Assembly: GCF_003011885.1 (NCBI RefSeq)
Contig: NZ_PXXO01000009.1
Span: 42,164-106,163, forward strand
Direction of reading: 5' to 3'
Source of the DNA: Cyanobium usitatum str. Tous
Lineage (GTDB): Bacteria > Cyanobacteriota > Cyanobacteriia > PCC-6307 > Cyanobiaceae
Length of the DNA stretch: 64,000 nucleotides
Program-made: the position numbers and the translations under genes
In this document: positions 37,407-49,334 of the stretch, in pieces
How positions within the stretch are numbered: position 1 is the first letter of the stretch
Layout: each line of letters starts with the position of its first letter
The notes under the pieces: model-generated
The model's input: the letters and a program-made list of their open reading frames with translations, nothing else
The model's database searches: none
What the model was told of the DNA's origin: nothing

Positions 37407-40400
37407 GCCACCACAGCCTCCCGCTCCGCCAGACCCACGGCGGCCTTCTCGCTGGGGGGAACCAGCAGCTTGAACTGGGCCTTCCAGGTGGACCAATCCG
37501 CCAAGATCTCAGCTGCCTTGGCGCTGCCGGTGGCGTCGAGATGGGCCTGCAGCAGGGGCTTGAGCAGGGCCTCCTGCTCGGGGGTGGTGAGCTCCGCGAT
37601 GGCCACGATCTCAGAATTTACCCGCTGCGCCAAACCACCGCTCTCATCAAGGATGAAGGCCACACCACCGGTCATGCCGGCGGCCACGTTGCGACCGGTG
37701 CTGCCCAGCACCACCACCACGCCACCGGTCATGTATTCGCAGCAGTGATCGCCGGCGCCCTCGACCACGGTTTTCGCCCCGCTGTTGCGCACGCCAAAGC
37801 GCTCACCGGCGCGGCCTAGGGCGAAGAGCTCTCCACCTGTGGCGCCATAGAGACAGGTGTTGCCCAGAATCACCTGGTTACCAGGGTCGTTGACGCCGGC
37901 AGGGGGCACCACGGTGAGGCGTCCGCCATTGAGGCCCTTGCCCACATAGTCGTTGGCTTCACCCACCAGGCGCACGTTCATGCCCTGGAGCACGAAGGCC
38001 CCGAAGCTCTGACCCGCGGCACCTTCATAAGTGAGATCGAGCTGGCCTTGGAAGCCGGTGTTGCCATGGCGGGCGGCGATCTCGCCGGATAGGCGGGCGC
38101 CCACGCTGCGATCTGTGTTCACGATCGCCAGGGTGCTGGCCACGCGGCCGTGGCCCTCGATAGCCGCCAGCACCTCCGCATCAGCGAGCAGCTGATCTTC
38201 CAGGATTTGTCCATTGCCATGGGCCTGGGCGTCGTGCAGAAGCCAGCTGCGATCAGCAGCGGCGGGGATCGGGTCAATCAGGCAGGAGAGATCAAGGGCT
38301 CTGGTTTTGGCTAGAGCCACGGCCCGGGGCTGCAGCAATTCACTGCGGCCGATCAGCTCTTCGAGCCGGGCCACGCCAAGCACGCTCAGCAGCTGACGCA
38401 CCTCCTCGGCAACAAACAGGAAGAAATTCACCACGTGTTCGGGCACGCCGGGGAAGCGCTTGCGCAGGTTTTCTTTCTGGGTAGCCACGCCCACCGGGCA
38501 GTTATTGGTGTGGCAGACGCGGGCCATGATGCAGCCTTCGGCAATCATCGCCACCGAGCCGAAGCCGTATTCCTCAGCGCCCAGCAGGGCGGCGATGATC
38601 ACGTCCCAGCCGGTTTTGAGGCCGCCATCGGCACGCAGCAGAACCCGATCGCGCAAGCCATTCTCCAGCAGCGACCGGTGCACCTCAGTGAGGCCTAGCT
38701 CCCAGGGGCTGCCGGCATGTTTGATCGAGCTGAGCGGTGAAGCGCCCGTGCCGCCGTCGTGGCCGGAGATCTGAATCACATCGGCGTTGGCCTTGGCCAC
38801 ACCGGCGGCGATGGTGCCGATGCCGATTTCCGCCACCAGCTTCACGCTCACCTTGGCGGCGGGGTGCACCTGGTGCAGGTCGTGGATCAGCTGGGCCAGA
38901 TCCTCAATTGAATAGATGTCGTGATGGGGAGGCGGCGAAATCAGGGCCACACCGGCCTTGCTGTTGCGCAGCCAGGCGATGTAGGGGTCGACCTTCGGCC
39001 CCGGCAGTTGACCTCCCTCGCCCGGCTTGGCCCCCTGGGCCACCTTGATCTCCAGCTGGCGGCCACTGCGCAGATATTCGGGGGTCACACCGAAGCGCCC
39101 TGAGGCGATCTGCTTGATGGCGGAGCAGGCGGTATCACCGTTGCGCAGGCCATTGAGGCTGGGCATGGTCGGCGAATGACCGTCGGCGTCCACATCGCTA
39201 AGCAGCCCGAAGCGGGCCGGATCCTCGCCGCCCTCACCGCTGTTGCTCTTGCCGCCGATGCGGTTCATGGCGATGGCTAACACCTCGTGGGCCTCGCGGG
39301 AGAGGGCCCCCAAACTCATGCCGCCGGTGCAAAAGCGGCTACAGATGCTCTCCACGCTCTCCACCTGCTCGATCGGCAGCGGGGCGGGAGCAGGCTTGAG
39401 TTCCAGCAGGTCCCGCAGGGCCGTGACTGGCCGGTGCTCCAGCAGGGTTTTGTAGGTGGAGAAGTGGTCGTAGCCGGGGCCAGCCTTGACGGCGGCATGC
39501 AGGGCCTTGGCCATCTCCGGGCTATTGAGGTGATACTCGCCGCCAGTTCGGTACTGCACGAAGCCCATGAACTCGAGCTTGGTGCGGTTGAGCTCGGGGA
39601 AGGCCTTGGCATGGAAGCTGAGGGTTTCGCTGGCCAGCTCGCCCAAGCTGAGGCCAGCCACCCGGCTGGTGGTGCCACTGAAGGCAAGCTGGATCAGATC
39701 GGCGCCAAGGCCGATGGCTTCGAAGATCTGGGCGCCGTGATAGCTGGCCAGCAGGGAAATGCCGATCTTGGAGAGAATCTTGCGCAGGCCGTCTTCTAGG
39801 GCCTTGCGCACATTTGCCTGCACCTGATCGGGGCTGAGCGCCGGCAGCTTGCCGGTTTCGATCAGCTTCTGCACCCGGGGGTGGGCTAGCCAGTGGCGGC
39901 TGGTTTCCCAGGTAAGCCAAGGGCAAACGGCACTGGCGCCATAACCGATCAGGCAGGCGAGGTGGTGAGTGCTCCAGCACTGGGCCGTTTCCACCACCAG
40001 GGAAGCCTGCAGGCGCAAGCCCAGGTTGAGCAGGTGGTGATGCACCGCGCCGACGGCCAGCAGCGGTGGAATGGTGGCCGTGGTGGCATTGATCCCACCA
40101 GCCTCGCCGCCCCGATCGCTCAGCACCAGAATCTGGCTGCCGGCGCGCACGGCCGCCTCGGCCGCGCTGCGCAGGCGCTGCACCGCAAGCTCGAGACCTC
40201 CGGGGCCGTCGGTGACGGCCATCAGCGTGGAAAGGGTGGTGGTGGGCAGGCCCTGCCGGCCAACCTCCGCAAGCTCCGCTTCATTGAGGATCGGACTGGC
40301 CAGGTGCAGCACCGCCGCCGAGGCAGCTTCGGGGCGCAGCGGCGAGCCCCGCCTGCCCAGATGCATCTCCAGGCTCATCACCAGCTTTTCCCGCAGGGGA

Positions 40401-42001
40401 TCTATCGGCGGGTTGGTGACCTGGGCAAAACGCTGCTTGAAGTAGTCGTAAAGGAGGTGGGGCTTGTCTGAAAGCACCGCCAGGGGAATGTCGTCGCCCA
40501 TGCAATAGGTGGGCTCTTTAGCCGCGCCGGCCATGTCCTCGATCACCAGCTCGAAGTCTTCGGCGGTGAAGCCAAAGGCCGTTTGCTGTTGCAGCAGCTC
40601 CAGATCTGCCAGCTGACGCTCCTGGGTCCAGGGCTGGGGGACGAGGTTGCGACGATGCTGCGCCAACCAGTCACCGTAGGGATGGCGGGCGGCAACCTCG
40701 GCCTTCACCTCCCAATTGCGCAGCAGGCGGCCCTGCTCCAGGTCCACTGCCAGCATCTGGCCAGGGCCGAGGCGACCCTTTTCGATGATGCGGCTCTCCT
40801 CAAGCTCGACCACCCCGGTTTCTGAGCCCATCACCACAAAACCGTCGCTGGTGATGCAGTAGCGGGCGGGGCGCAGGCCGTTGCGATCGAGGGTGGCTCC
40901 CACGCAGCGGCCATCGGCGAACACCAGCAGGGCCGGACCATCCCAGGGCTCCTGGGTGCAGGCGGAATACTCGTAAAAAGACTGGATATCAGGCTTATCT
41001 GCCAGCTCAGGCTGGTCGCGGAAAGCTTCTGGCACCAGGGTGAGCAGGCTCTCGGTGATCGGCCGGCCGCTGCGCACCAGCAGCTCAAGGGTGGCGTCGA
41101 GGTTGGCGGAATCGCTGAAGGCGGGGTTCACCACTGGCTTCAGTTCTGAAGCCGCCTCCCCCCAGACCGCATCGAGATTTGCTTCCGAAGCCCTTGCCCA
41201 GTTGAGGTTGCCCAACAAGGTATTTATCTCGCCGTTGTGACCCAGCAGCCGCATGGGCTGGGCCAGGGGCCAGCGGGGCAGGGTGTTGGTGCTGAAACGG
41301 CGGTGGTACACCGCAAAGCTCACGGCAAAGCGTGCATCGCGCAGGTCGCCATAGAAAGCGGACAGCACCGCTGAACGCACCATGCCCTTGTAGACAACAG
41401 TCCGGCTGCTCAGGGAAGCGAAATAGAGTTCACCAGGCCCTGGCCCCCAAACGGCGCGGGCCCGATCACCGCAACGGCGGCGCAGCCTGAATAGCAACGC
41501 TTCCAGATCATCACCGGCTTGGTCTGCGGCAATTAGCCATTGCTCAATGGCAGGAGCGGTCTGGCGGGCCAGGGAGCCGAGAACAGATGCATCCAGAGGG
41601 ACTGCACGCCAACCCAGGCTGCCTAAACCCAGCTTGGCGGCCTCATCTTCACAGAAAAGTTTTGCCTGCTCGCGCTTTGCAGCATCGGCTGGCAGGAAAA
41701 CCATGCCCAGCCCGCGAGCCGCTCCCTTGGCTGCCGCCGCCTCAGGCCATACATCTTCTAGATAGCTCCAGGGGATGCCGCAGAGCACCCCGGCCCCATC
41801 GCCGGAATCACCATCGCCACCGCAACCGCCGCGGTGCTCCATGCAGTCGAGGCCGCGCAGGGCCTGCTGCAGCACCCAGTGGCTGGCTTCACCCTGAAGA
41901 TTGGCCAAAAAGCCCACACCACAGGCGTCCTTTTCGCCAGCGACAGCGGCCGGCGCAGCGCTATCGCAATGGGGCCAAACAGGGCGAGAGAAATGAGGCA
42001 T
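37403..42001 (-). CDS. glsF: Ferredoxin-dependent glutamate synthase
   Basis: The 1532-residue enzyme makes two glutamates from glutamine and 2-oxoglutarate with ferredoxin electrons, the main ammonium-assimilation step after GlnA. Mature protein should begin at Cys27 (DACGVGFLA), the glutaminase nucleophile, after removal of a 26-residue leader. The FMN/3Fe-4S synthase part ([33 protein letters not shown]) and C-terminal beta-helix ([18 protein letters not shown]) are intact. No NtcA-type GTA-N8-TAC site is obvious in the 176 bases upstream; a GGGATG-CA-CATCCC inverted repeat lies at 42087-42100. Confidence 0.96.
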   Translation of the reverse strand: MPHFSRPVWPHCDSAAPAAVAGEKDACGVGFLANLQGEASHWVLQQALRGLDCMEHRGGCGGDGDSGDGAGVLCGIPWSYLEDVWPEAAAAKGAARGLGMVFLPADAAKREQAKLFCEDEAAKLGLGSLGWRAVPLDASVLGSLARQTAPAIEQWLIAADQAGDDLEALLFRLRRRCGDRARAVWGPGPGELYFASLSSRTVVYKGMVRSAVLSAFYGDLRDARFAVSFAVYHRRFSTNTLPRWPLAQPMRLLGHNGEINTLLGNLNWARASEANLDAVWGEAASELKPVVNPAFSDSANLDATLELLVRSGRPITESLLTLVPEAFRDQPELADKPDIQSFYEYSACTQEPWDGPALLVFADGRCVGATLDRNGLRPARYCITSDGFVVMGSETGVVELEESRIIEKGRLGPGQMLAVDLEQGRLLRNWEVKAEVAARHPYGDWLAQHRRNLVPQPWTQERQLADLELLQQQTAFGFTAEDFELVIEDMAGAAKEPTYCMGDDIPLAVLSDKPHLLYDYFKQRFAQVTNPPIDPLREKLVMSLEMHLGRRGSPLRPEAASAAVLHLASPILNEAELAEVGRQGLPTTTLSTLMAVTDGPGGLELAVQRLRSAAEAAVRAGSQILVLSDRGGEAGGINATTATIPPLLAVGAVHHHLLNLGLRLQASLVVETAQCWSTHHLACLIGYGASAVCPWLTWETSRHWLAHPRVQKLIETGKLPALSPDQVQANVRKALEDGLRKILSKIGISLLASYHGAQIFEAIGLGADLIQLAFSGTTSRVAGLSLGELASETLSFHAKAFPELNRTKLEFMGFVQYRTGGEYHLNSPEMAKALHAAVKAGPGYDHFSTYKTLLEHRPVTALRDLLELKPAPAPLPIEQVESVESICSRFCTGGMSLGALSREAHEVLAIAMNRIGGKSNSGEGGEDPARFGLLSDVDADGHSPTMPSLNGLRNGDTACSAIKQIASGRFGVTPEYLRSGRQLEIKVAQGAKPGEGGQLPGPKVDPYIAWLRNSKAGVALISPPPHHDIYSIEDLAQLIHDLHQVHPAAKVSVKLVAEIGIGTIAAGVAKANADVIQISGHDGGTGASPLSSIKHAGSPWELGLTEVHRSLLENGLRDRVLLRADGGLKTGWDVIIAALLGAEEYGFGSVAMIAEGCIMARVCHTNNCPVGVATQKENLRKRFPGVPEHVVNFFLFVAEEVRQLLSVLGVARLEELIGRSELLQPRAVALAKTRALDLSCLIDPIPAAADRSWLLHDAQAHGNGQILEDQLLADAEVLAAIEGHGRVASTLAIVNTDRSVGARLSGEIAARHGNTGFQGQLDLTYEGAAGQSFGAFVLQGMNVRLVGEANDYVGKGLNGGRLTVVPPAGVNDPGNQVILGNTCLYGATGGELFALGRAGERFGVRNSGAKTVVEGAGDHCCEYMTGGVVVVLGSTGRNVAAGMTGGVAFILDESGGLAQRVNSEIVAIAELTTPEQEALLKPLLQAHLDATGSAKAAEILADWSTWKAQFKLLVPPSEKAAVGLAEREAVVA

Positions 42002-42177
42002 AACCCGAGACGGTCCGGCAGGTGATCTGTCAGGGCAGCGCCGCTAACACCCACAGGTGCTGGCAGCAGCAGAGCAGCTGATCCTAGGGATGCACATCCC
42101 CAAAGCAGGGCGCCCAAACCCTGGCACCCAAACCCTTAAAGAGGGCTAGCTTTCAAGGCTGTCGGCCAGGCTGGCCC

Positions 42178-43920
42178 ATGGCCTCTACTGCATTCCTGGC
42201 TGGCTGGCTCCTGGTTCTGTGCCTGCCAGGGGTTGGCCAGGCCATGCCGATTACGCCGCCACCGCCGCCGCCTCTAGTTCCAATCGGTGCGGCCGCCGCA
42301 ACTGAGCGCCAGGGCAGCAGTATCCGCATCAACGGCCGGCTCCAGAGCGCCCGCTGGATCTGGGTTAGGGGCTTAGGCGACACGCCCCAACAACTGTGGA
42401 TCCCCCTAGAGGTGCTCGAGAACCAGCTCGGAGTCACCAGCCGCAGCCGCAGCGATGGCGCGCTGGAGCTGGAGTGGTTTGGCCAGGAACTCAAGGTGCC
42501 CGCCAGCGCCCAGCGCAGCCTCGAAGACGAAGTAGCGGTAGACGTGAGCAGCCTGTTTGGCCGCGTCGGCGTGGGCCTACGCCACGAGGGCAGCCTGCTC
42601 AGCCTGGAGCTGGCCAGGCCCCAGCTGCTCCAGGTGCGCAGCTCAAACCCTGGCCCCGTCAAGCGCATCGTGCTCGACCTGGGCGGCCCGGCGGCCATTG
42701 GTAGAGACGACGCCGGACTGGTGGTTGACCTGCTCAGCCGCAGTGACCAACAAACCCTGCTGGGGAGCCTGGGCCTCCAGGCCCGGCAGGACAGCGCTGG
42801 GCTGAGGCTCAAACCCTCCGCAGCCAAATTGACGCGGGTATTCAGCCTGGGCGAACCCAACCGGGTGGTGATCGAGTGGCCGGATCAGGGGGCCGCTAGC
42901 CGCACTGACAGTCCAGCCCCGATCGATCCGCGCCTGCAGGCCCTACTTGGCAAAGAACTTCAGTGGGATCGCCTGGTGCGCCAGGGGGTGCGCATCAATG
43001 CGATCCGCATTGATCCACTTAAGGCCTCACTGCAGCTGCGGCCCCTGGCCAGACCTGGAGGCATGGAGGGCCTCAGCTCCCTGGTGCAGCTCGCCAACCA
43101 GCAGCAGGCCTGGGTAGCGATCAATGGGGGTTACTTCAACCGGGTAAGGCGCCTGCCCTTGGGGGCTCTAAAACAAGACGGCCGCTGGCTTTCCGGGCCA
43201 ATTTTGAACCGGGGAGTCGCCGCCTGGGACGGGCGAACCATGCCCCGCTTTGGCCGGCTACAGCTTTCAGAATGGGTTGTGGGCCCCGGAGCTCTGCGTC
43301 TACCGGTCGCCGTTGTCAACAGTGGCTACGTGCAGCGAGGTATCAGCCGCTATACCGCCGACTGGGGGCCCAACTACCGAGCCCTGAGTGGCTCTGAGAC
43401 TGGCTTGTTAATCCAAGGGGGCCTGGTGCGACAGCAGCTTGGCCCCTCCGAATTGGATGCGGGTGTGGCGCTACGGGGCGATGACCTGCTGCTGGTGGGA
43501 AGGGGCGGAGCGGAGCTGCCCTGGGGCTTAGACGATCGGCTCCAGATCGAAAGCCGCCCCAGCAGCAACCTCGGCCTCGCAACACACGTGATTGGCGGGG
43601 GGCCATTGCTGTTGCAGGCAGGACGCATCGTGCTCGATGGCGCCGCCGAAAACTTCAGTTCCGCCTTCCTCAGCCAAGGAGCACCCCGCACCGTGCTGGC
43701 CAGAGACGACCGCCAGATTTGGCTGATCACCCTGGAGGGGATCCAGGACAGCGGCCCCTCCCTGGGGGAAACCGCCGCGCTGCTGCAACAGCTAGGCCTG
43801 CAAGATGCCCTAAATCTCGATGGCGGCAGCTCCACCGGGCTGGTGCTGGGGGGTTCCCTGCAGGTGAAAGGTCGTGGTGTGGCCGGATCCGTTCACAACG
43901 GTCTCGGCCTGGTGCCGTGA
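42178..43920 (+). CDS. Exported phosphodiester-glycosidase (NAGPA/DUF2233) domain protein
   Basis: The 580-residue protein has a signal peptide (hydrophobic residues 4-22, cleavage near GQA-MP). Residues ~35-245 look like repeated AMIN-type beta segments (RIVLDLGGPA, PNRVVIEWPD), which bind cell wall in other proteins. The C-terminal domain has NGGYFN at 316-321 and NLDGGSST at 546-553, the hallmarks of the family that includes mammalian uncovering enzyme. A periplasmic or wall sugar hydrolase is likely; substrate unknown. Confidence 0.85.
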   Translation: MASTAFLAGWLLVLCLPGVGQAMPITPPPPPPLVPIGAAAATERQGSSIRINGRLQSARWIWVRGLGDTPQQLWIPLEVLENQLGVTSRSRSDGALELEWFGQELKVPASAQRSLEDEVAVDVSSLFGRVGVGLRHEGSLLSLELARPQLLQVRSSNPGPVKRIVLDLGGPAAIGRDDAGLVVDLLSRSDQQTLLGSLGLQARQDSAGLRLKPSAAKLTRVFSLGEPNRVVIEWPDQGAASRTDSPAPIDPRLQALLGKELQWDRLVRQGVRINAIRIDPLKASLQLRPLARPGGMEGLSSLVQLANQQQAWVAINGGYFNRVRRLPLGALKQDGRWLSGPILNRGVAAWDGRTMPRFGRLQLSEWVVGPGALRLPVAVVNSGYVQRGISRYTADWGPNYRALSGSETGLLIQGGLVRQQLGPSELDAGVALRGDDLLLVGRGGAELPWGLDDRLQIESRPSSNLGLATHVIGGGPLLLQAGRIVLDGAAENFSSAFLSQGAPRTVLARDDRQIWLITLEGIQDSGPSLGETAALLQQLGLQDALNLDGGSSTGLVLGGSLQVKGRGVAGSVHNGLGLVP

Positions 43921-43933
43921 GAAAGCTGCCAAA

Positions 43934-44314
43934 ATGAGTTCAGATATGCATCCCCCCATGGCCAAGGCGCACAGCCTGCGCGTGACCGCCGCCGCCGCCG
44001 CCGAGCTGGGCCGCCACGCAGCTGTGGCGGGCACCCCCGGGATGATGCATCTGGATTTAGTAGACGGGCGCTGTGAGCGCTGGGCGATTCGATTGCGCCC
44101 TGGCCACCTGGCGGGCACGCCGATTGCCCGCGCCGATGGCATCACCCTTTATGCGCCAGCAGAGCAACTCAACCTGCTGAGCGGCCTGAGCCTGGACTAC
44201 CGGGGAGACATCAGCGGCGGCGGCTTTTTGGTACGTCCAGGCGAAGGCACGGTGAGTTGCGCCTGCGGCACTGCATTCAGCCGCTCAGGAGGAGGGCGAC
44301 AGGCGACCCAGTAA
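43934..44314 (+). CDS. HesB/IscA-like A-type protein with a missing cysteine
   Basis: The 126-residue protein follows the A-type iron-sulfur carrier pattern: VTAAAAAELGRHAA, LSLDYRGDISGGGFLV and SCACGTAF. Of the three carrier cysteines the C-terminal pair is kept (Cys109, Cys111), but the first (in GCSG of IscA) is replaced by GMMHL. It may hold a cluster differently or have lost that role. It lies 13 bases after the glycosidase gene and 65 before rpsL. ATGs at 43946 and 43958 are alternative starts. Confidence 0.75.
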   Translation: MSSDMHPPMAKAHSLRVTAAAAAELGRHAAVAGTPGMMHLDLVDGRCERWAIRLRPGHLAGTPIARADGITLYAPAEQLNLLSGLSLDYRGDISGGGFLVRPGEGTVSCACGTAFSRSGGGRQATQ

Positions 44315-44334
44315 GGTGACGGATTGTCGAAATC

Positions 44335-44350
44335 GGTCGGACGTCCGACC
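44335..44350. promoter_or_regulatory. Perfect 16-bp palindrome upstream of rpsL
   Basis: GGTCGGACGTCCGACC is a perfect palindrome 29 bases before the rpsL start codon. A TATTCT at 44353-44358 just after it could be a -10 box, which would place the palindrome over the -35 region, where a dimeric repressor or activator could bind. A second half-like CCGACCA follows at 44359-44365. Confidence 0.5.
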
Positions 44351-44379
44351 AATATTCTCCGACCAGACCCCGGTCCTCG

Positions 44380-44754
44380 ATGCCCACCATTCAGCAGCTA
44401 ATCCGTACTGAGCGCCAGAGTCTTTCCCGGAAGACCAAGTCGCCCGCCCTGCGCGCTTGTCCCGAGCGCCGCGGTGTGTGCACACGCGTGTACACCTCCA
44501 CCCCCAAGAAGCCGAATTCGGCCCTGCGCAAGGTCGCTCGGGTGCGTCTCACCTCTGGCTTTGAGGTGACCGCATACATCCCCGGCATTGGGCACAACCT
44601 TCAGGAGCACTCTGTGGTTCTGATCCGGGGTGGACGCGTCAAGGATCTGCCTGGCGTCCGCTATCACATCATCCGCGGCACCTTGGACACCGCGGGCGTC
44701 AAGGACCGTCGCCAGTCCCGTTCCAAGTACGGCGCCAAGACGCCAAAGAGCTGA
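44380..44754 (+). CDS. rpsL: 30S ribosomal protein S12
   Basis: The 124-residue S12 includes [17 protein letters not shown] and the streptomycin-region loop [13 protein letters not shown]12 guards decoding accuracy. It opens the str operon rpsL-rpsG-fusA-tuf-rpsJ. Confidence 0.98.
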   Translation: MPTIQQLIRTERQSLSRKTKSPALRACPERRGVCTRVYTSTPKKPNSALRKVARVRLTSGFEVTAYIPGIGHNLQEHSVVLIRGGRVKDLPGVRYHIIRGTLDTAGVKDRRQSRSKYGAKTPKS

Positions 44755-44860
44755 AACCGCCTAGCTCAGCGTGACCAGCCGCTGAGCAGCAACTTCAGCA
44801 AAGGGCGTCACCGATGCCCGCTCCATTCCCTTCCCCTAGTTCTCCCCGCTCCGGTCGACC

Positions 44861-45331
44861 ATGTCTCGCCGCAATGCCGCCGAGAAGCGCCCAGTGCTTC
44901 CCGACCCCCAATTCAACAGCCGCCTGGCCTCCATGATCGTGGCCCGGCTCATGAAGCACGGCAAAAAGTCCACGGCGCAGCGCATCCTTTCGGATGCCTT
45001 CTCCCTGATCAACGACCGCACCGGTACTGATCCCCTGGAGCTGTTTGAGACAGCTGTACGCAATGCCACCCCTCTGGTTGAGGTTCGTGCCCGCCGGGTT
45101 GGCGGTGCCACTTACCAGGTGCCGATGGAAGTTCGCCAGGAGCGCGGTACAGCCATGGCTCTGCGCTGGCTGGTGAATTTCTCCCGCGCCCGCAACGGTC
45201 GCAGCATGGCCCAGAAATTGGCTGGTGAGCTAATGGATGCAGCCAACGAAGCCGGTAGCGCGGTTCGCAAGCGGGAAGAGACCCACAAGATGGCTGAAGC
45301 CAACAAGGCTTTCGCCCACTACCGCTACTGA
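44861..45331 (+). CDS. rpsG: 30S ribosomal protein S7
   Basis: The 156-residue S7 contains [18 protein letters not shown] and the C-terminal [19 protein letters not shown]. It is a primary assembly protein of the 30S head. A 106-base gap separates it from rpsL. Confidence 0.97.
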   Translation: MSRRNAAEKRPVLPDPQFNSRLASMIVARLMKHGKKSTAQRILSDAFSLINDRTGTDPLELFETAVRNATPLVEVRARRVGGATYQVPMEVRQERGTAMALRWLVNFSRARNGRSMAQKLAGELMDAANEAGSAVRKREETHKMAEANKAFAHYRY

Positions 45332-45430
45332 TCCCGCCTGAACAGCTGAAGTCCAGGGCGACTTCAGCCTCAACAGACCCGGTCTGTAGAGTTACGCCCA
45401 CGTTTTGTTGACCTTTCGGAGACCTCCCCC

Positions 45431-47506
45431 GTGGCCCGCGCCTTTCCACTGGAACGCGTTAGAAATATTGGTATTGCCGCCCACATCGATGCGGGCAAGA
45501 CCACGACGACTGAACGGATTCTGTTCTATTCAGGCGTCGTCCACAAGATGGGCGAGGTGCACGACGGTGCGGCTGTGACCGACTGGATGGATCAGGAGCG
45601 TGAACGTGGTATCACGATCACCGCAGCTGCCATTTCCACCACTTGGAAAGACAACCGCATCAACATCATCGACACCCCCGGGCACGTCGACTTCACCATC
45701 GAGGTGGAACGTTCGATGCGGGTCCTGGACGGCGTGGTCGCTGTCTTCTGCGCCGTTGGTGGCGTACAGCCCCAGTCAGAGACCGTCTGGCGTCAGGCTG
45801 ACCGCTACAACGTGCCTCGGCTCGTGTTCGTCAACAAGATGGACCGGACGGGTGCCGACTTCCTGAAGGTCTACGACCAAATCAAGGATCGGCTCAAAGC
45901 CAATGCCGCGCCGATCCAGCTGCCGATCGGAGCCGAGGGCGATCTGAAGGGAATTATTGACCTTGTGCGCAACAAGGCGATTATTTACACCAATGATCTC
46001 GGCACTGACATCATTGAAGGTGAAATCCCTGAAGACATGATTGAAGAGGCCAAAAAGTGGCGCCTCAAGTTGATGGAAACGGTGGCTGAGTCCGACGAAG
46101 ACTTAATCGATCCCTTCCTGGAAAATGGCGAGCTCACCGAAGAGCAGTTGATCAAAGGCATCCGCAAGGCCACCATCCATCATGGCTTAGTGCCAATTGT
46201 TTGTGGCTCAGCCTTTAAAAATAAGGGCGTCCAACTGGTGCTAGATGCAGTGGTTGACTACCTGCCAGCACCAGTTGATCTACCTCCCATCACTGGCCTA
46301 CTGGCTGACGGCAGCGAGGCAACCCGCCCTTGCGACGACAGCGCGCCCTTCAGCGCCTTGGCCTTCAAAGTAATGGCTGACCCCTACGGGAAGCTTACTT
46401 TTGTACGCATCTACTCCGGGGTACTCAACAAAGGCAGCTATGTACTCAACTCCACCAAAGATAAGAAGGAGCGCATTTCTCGCTTAATCCTCCTCAAAGC
46501 CATTGACCGTGAAGAGGTCGATGAGCTGCGTGCCGGTGATCTTGGGGCAGTCTTGGGCCTCAAGGACACCACCACGGGTGACACGCTTTGCGTCGATTCT
46601 GACCCGATCATTCTGGAATCGCTCTTCATCCCCGAGCCCGTGATCTCGGTGGCTGTTGAGCCAAAAACCAAGGGTGACATGGAGAAGCTTTCCAAAGCTC
46701 TTCAGTCACTTGCTGAAGAAGACCCCACTTTCCGGGTCTCCACCGATCCTGAAACCAGCCAGACAGTTATTGCTGGCATGGGAGAACTCCACCTTGAAAT
46801 CCTGGTGGATCGGATGCTGCGCGAGTTCAAGGTTGAAGCGAACATCGGCGCTCCCCAAGTGTCGTATCGCGAAACCATTCGCAGCAGCTCCAAGGGCGAA
46901 GGCAAATTTGCCCGTCAGACTGGTGGCAAAGGTCAATACGGTCACGTAGTGATCGAAATGGAGCCCGGCGAACCAGGCACAGGATTCGAATTCGTCAACA
47001 AAATTATTGGCGGCATCGTTCCCAAGGAGTACATCGGTCCCGCAGAAGCCGGCATGAAGGAGACCTGCCAATCCGGTGTGATTGCTGGTTTCCCCATGAT
47101 CGACGTCAGGGCAACCATGGTTGACGGCTCTTACCACGACGTCGACTCCTCGGAGATGGCGTTTAAAATCGCCGGATCCATGGCCTTCAAAGACGCAGTC
47201 AAGAAGTGCAACCCCGTACTCCTTGAGCCAATGATGAAGGTGGAAGTTGAGATCCCCGAGGATTTCCTTGGGTCGGTCATCGGCGACCTCTCATCGCGTC
47301 GAGGCCAGGTCGAAGGACAGTCCATTGATAATGGGCAGTCCAAGGTCCAAACAAAAGTGCCTCTGGCCGAAATGTTCGGCTACGCCACCCAGCTCCGATC
47401 CATGACCCAGGGTCGGGGTATTTTCTCGATGGAGTTCAGCCATTACGAGGAAGTTCCTCGCAATGTGGCTGAGGCCATCATCTCCAAGAATCAGGGCAAT
47501 TCCTGA
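45431..47506 (+). CDS. fusA: Elongation factor G
   Basis: The 691-residue translocase starts at GTG 45431. G1 is AHIDAGKTT at residues 17-25, with DTPGHVDF (G3) and NKMDRTGAD (G4) following. All five EF-G domains fit the length. It lies in the str operon between rpsG and tuf. Confidence 0.97.
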   Translation: MARAFPLERVRNIGIAAHIDAGKTTTTERILFYSGVVHKMGEVHDGAAVTDWMDQERERGITITAAAISTTWKDNRINIIDTPGHVDFTIEVERSMRVLDGVVAVFCAVGGVQPQSETVWRQADRYNVPRLVFVNKMDRTGADFLKVYDQIKDRLKANAAPIQLPIGAEGDLKGIIDLVRNKAIIYTNDLGTDIIEGEIPEDMIEEAKKWRLKLMETVAESDEDLIDPFLENGELTEEQLIKGIRKATIHHGLVPIVCGSAFKNKGVQLVLDAVVDYLPAPVDLPPITGLLADGSEATRPCDDSAPFSALAFKVMADPYGKLTFVRIYSGVLNKGSYVLNSTKDKKERISRLILLKAIDREEVDELRAGDLGAVLGLKDTTTGDTLCVDSDPIILESLFIPEPVISVAVEPKTKGDMEKLSKALQSLAEEDPTFRVSTDPETSQTVIAGMGELHLEILVDRMLREFKVEANIGAPQVSYRETIRSSSKGEGKFARQTGGKGQYGHVVIEMEPGEPGTGFEFVNKIIGGIVPKEYIGPAEAGMKETCQSGVIAGFPMIDVRATMVDGSYHDVDSSEMAFKIAGSMAFKDAVKKCNPVLLEPMMKVEVEIPEDFLGSVIGDLSSRRGQVEGQSIDNGQSKVQTKVPLAEMFGYATQLRSMTQGRGIFSMEFSHYEEVPRNVAEAIISKNQGNS

Positions 47507-47546
47507 TCTCTCCTTTACCCACTAACCCCCCCGATTCTTTCTACTC

Positions 47547-48776
47547 ATGGCACGCGAGAAGTTCGAAAGGAACAAACCCCACGTCAACATTGGCACCATC
47601 GGCCACGTTGACCACGGCAAAACCACCCTCACGGCTGCCATCACCAACGTGTTGGCGTCCCAGGGCATGGCCAAGGCCCAGGCCTACGACGAGATCGACG
47701 GTGCTCCTGAGGAGAAAGAGCGGGGCATCACTATCAACACTGCGCACGTCGAGTACGAGACCACAAATCGTCACTACGCTCACGTGGACTGCCCCGGCCA
47801 CGCGGACTACGTCAAGAACATGATCACCGGTGCCGCCCAGATGGACGGCGCGATCCTGGTTGTAGCTGCGACCGACGGGCCGATGGCCCAGACCAAAGAA
47901 CACATCCTGCTTGCCAAGCAGGTGGGCGTTCCCGCCCTAGTGGTGTTCCTCAACAAGAAGGACATGGTCGACGACGAGGAAATCCTCGAGCTTGTCGAAC
48001 TGGAAATGCGCGAGCTGCTCAGCAGCTACGACTTCCCAGGCGATGACATCCCAGTGGTGGCAGGTTCAGCCCTGAAGGCCCTCGAATTTATCCAAGCTGG
48101 CAACAAGGCCGAGCGCGGTGCGAATGAGTGGGTTGACAAGATTCTCGACCTAATGGACGCCGTCGACGAGTCGATTCCCGAGCCCGAGCGCGAAGTCGAC
48201 AAGCCCTTCCTGATGGCAATCGAGGACGTTTTCTCGATCACCGGTCGTGGCACCGTGGCAACTGGACGTATCGAACGCGGCAAGGTCAAGGTTGGCGAAA
48301 CCGTTCAAATCGTCGGCATCCGCGACACCCGTGAGACCACTGTCACGGGTGTGGAAATGTTCCGCAAGCTGCTCGAAGAGGGTTTGGCTGGCGACAACTG
48401 TGGACTACTGCTGCGCGGCATCCAGAAAGAGGACATCGAGCGCGGCATGGTGCTGGTGAAGCCCAACTCCATCAAGCCCCACACCAAATTCGAAGGTGAG
48501 GTCTACGTGCTGAAGAAGGAAGAAGGCGGCCGCCACACCCCCTTCTTTGCTGGCTATCGCCCTCAGTTCTACATCCGTACAACTGACGTGACAGGCCAGA
48601 TCACGGCCTTCACCTCTGACGACGGCGCCAACGTCGAAATGGTGATGCCCGGTGACCGCATCAAGATGACCGGCGAGCTCATCTGCCCCGTTGCCATCGA
48701 GCAAGGCATGCGCTTCGCCATCCGCGAAGGCGGCCGCACCATCGGTGCAGGCGTGGTTTCCAAGATCATCGCCTGA
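47547..48776 (+). CDS. tuf: Elongation factor Tu
   Basis: The 409-residue EF-Tu has G1 GHVDHGKTT at residues 19-27, the switch I region [20 protein letters not shown] and NKKDMVDD. The length with its small insertion near residue 185 is normal for cyanobacteria. It is 40 bases after fusA. Confidence 0.98.
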   Translation: MAREKFERNKPHVNIGTIGHVDHGKTTLTAAITNVLASQGMAKAQAYDEIDGAPEEKERGITINTAHVEYETTNRHYAHVDCPGHADYVKNMITGAAQMDGAILVVAATDGPMAQTKEHILLAKQVGVPALVVFLNKKDMVDDEEILELVELEMRELLSSYDFPGDDIPVVAGSALKALEFIQAGNKAERGANEWVDKILDLMDAVDESIPEPEREVDKPFLMAIEDVFSITGRGTVATGRIERGKVKVGETVQIVGIRDTRETTVTGVEMFRKLLEEGLAGDNCGLLLRGIQKEDIERGMVLVKPNSIKPHTKFEGEVYVLKKEEGGRHTPFFAGYRPQFYIRTTDVTGQITAFTSDDGANVEMVMPGDRIKMTGELICPVAIEQGMRFAIREGGRTIGAGVVSKIIA

Positions 48777-48793
48777 TCCTGAGGTAGGTTTTT

Positions 48794-48822
48794 GGGGTGG
48801 GACTTCTATGGGTCTCCACCCC
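48794..48822 (+). other. Hairpin between tuf and rpsJ
   Basis: GGGGTGG-GAC (48794-48803) pairs with GTC and CCACCCC (48812-48822) with one bulged T. It has no T-run, so it is more likely an mRNA processing or stability element than a terminator. Confidence 0.45.
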
Positions 48823-48900
48823 ACCTGCCGCTCCTCGACAATCCAGCTCCACCAGCCACCCGGGCGTTCCGCCCAGGAGCTTCCTGACGCCTGATCTGAC

Positions 48901-49221
48901 ATGTCCACAGCCATTGCCCAGCAGAAGATCCGCATTCGCCTCAAGGCGTTTGATCGCCGGATGCTTGATCTCTCCTGCGAAAAAATCATCGAAACTGCCG
49001 ACCACACCGCCGCAACGGCGATCGGCCCCATTCCGCTGCCAACCAAGCGCAAGATCTACTGCGTGCTGCGCTCGCCCCACGTCGACAAAGACTCCCGGGA
49101 GCACTTCGAAACCCGCACCCATCGGCGCATCATCGATATCTACAGCCCTTCGGCAAAGACCATCGACGCACTGATGAAGCTTGACCTGCCCAGCGGCGTT
49201 GATATTGAAGTCAAGCTCTGA
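48901..49221 (+). CDS. rpsJ: 30S ribosomal protein S10
   Basis: The 106-residue S10 contains [17 protein letters not shown] and [19 protein letters not shown]10 also serves as NusE in antitermination. Here it ends the str operon rather than heading the rplC operon, the standard cyanobacterial arrangement. Confidence 0.97.
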   Translation: MSTAIAQQKIRIRLKAFDRRMLDLSCEKIIETADHTAATAIGPIPLPTKRKIYCVLRSPHVDKDSREHFETRTHRRIIDIYSPSAKTIDALMKLDLPSGVDIEVKL

Positions 49222-49266
49222 GCCCAATCTCGGGTAATCCTGCCTAACCAGTCGCTGACTGCAGCC

Positions 49267-49303
49267 GCCCCTGTCACGCCAACGCGTGACAGGGGCATTT
49301 TTT
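49267..49303 (+). terminator. Strong Rho-independent terminator after rpsJ
   Basis: GCCCCTGTCACGC (49267-49279) pairs perfectly over 13 bp with GCGTGACAGGGGC (49284-49296), loop CAAC, followed by A and six T. Confidence 0.95.
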
Positions 49304-49334
49304 CTAGGATGCACTTGCATCTCCTGGTAAAGCC

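Noticed and set aside
42002..42177. NtcA binding site upstream of glutamate synthase
   Set aside because: No GTA-N8-TAC pattern was found in the 176 bases; only a short GGGATG/CATCCC repeat is present.
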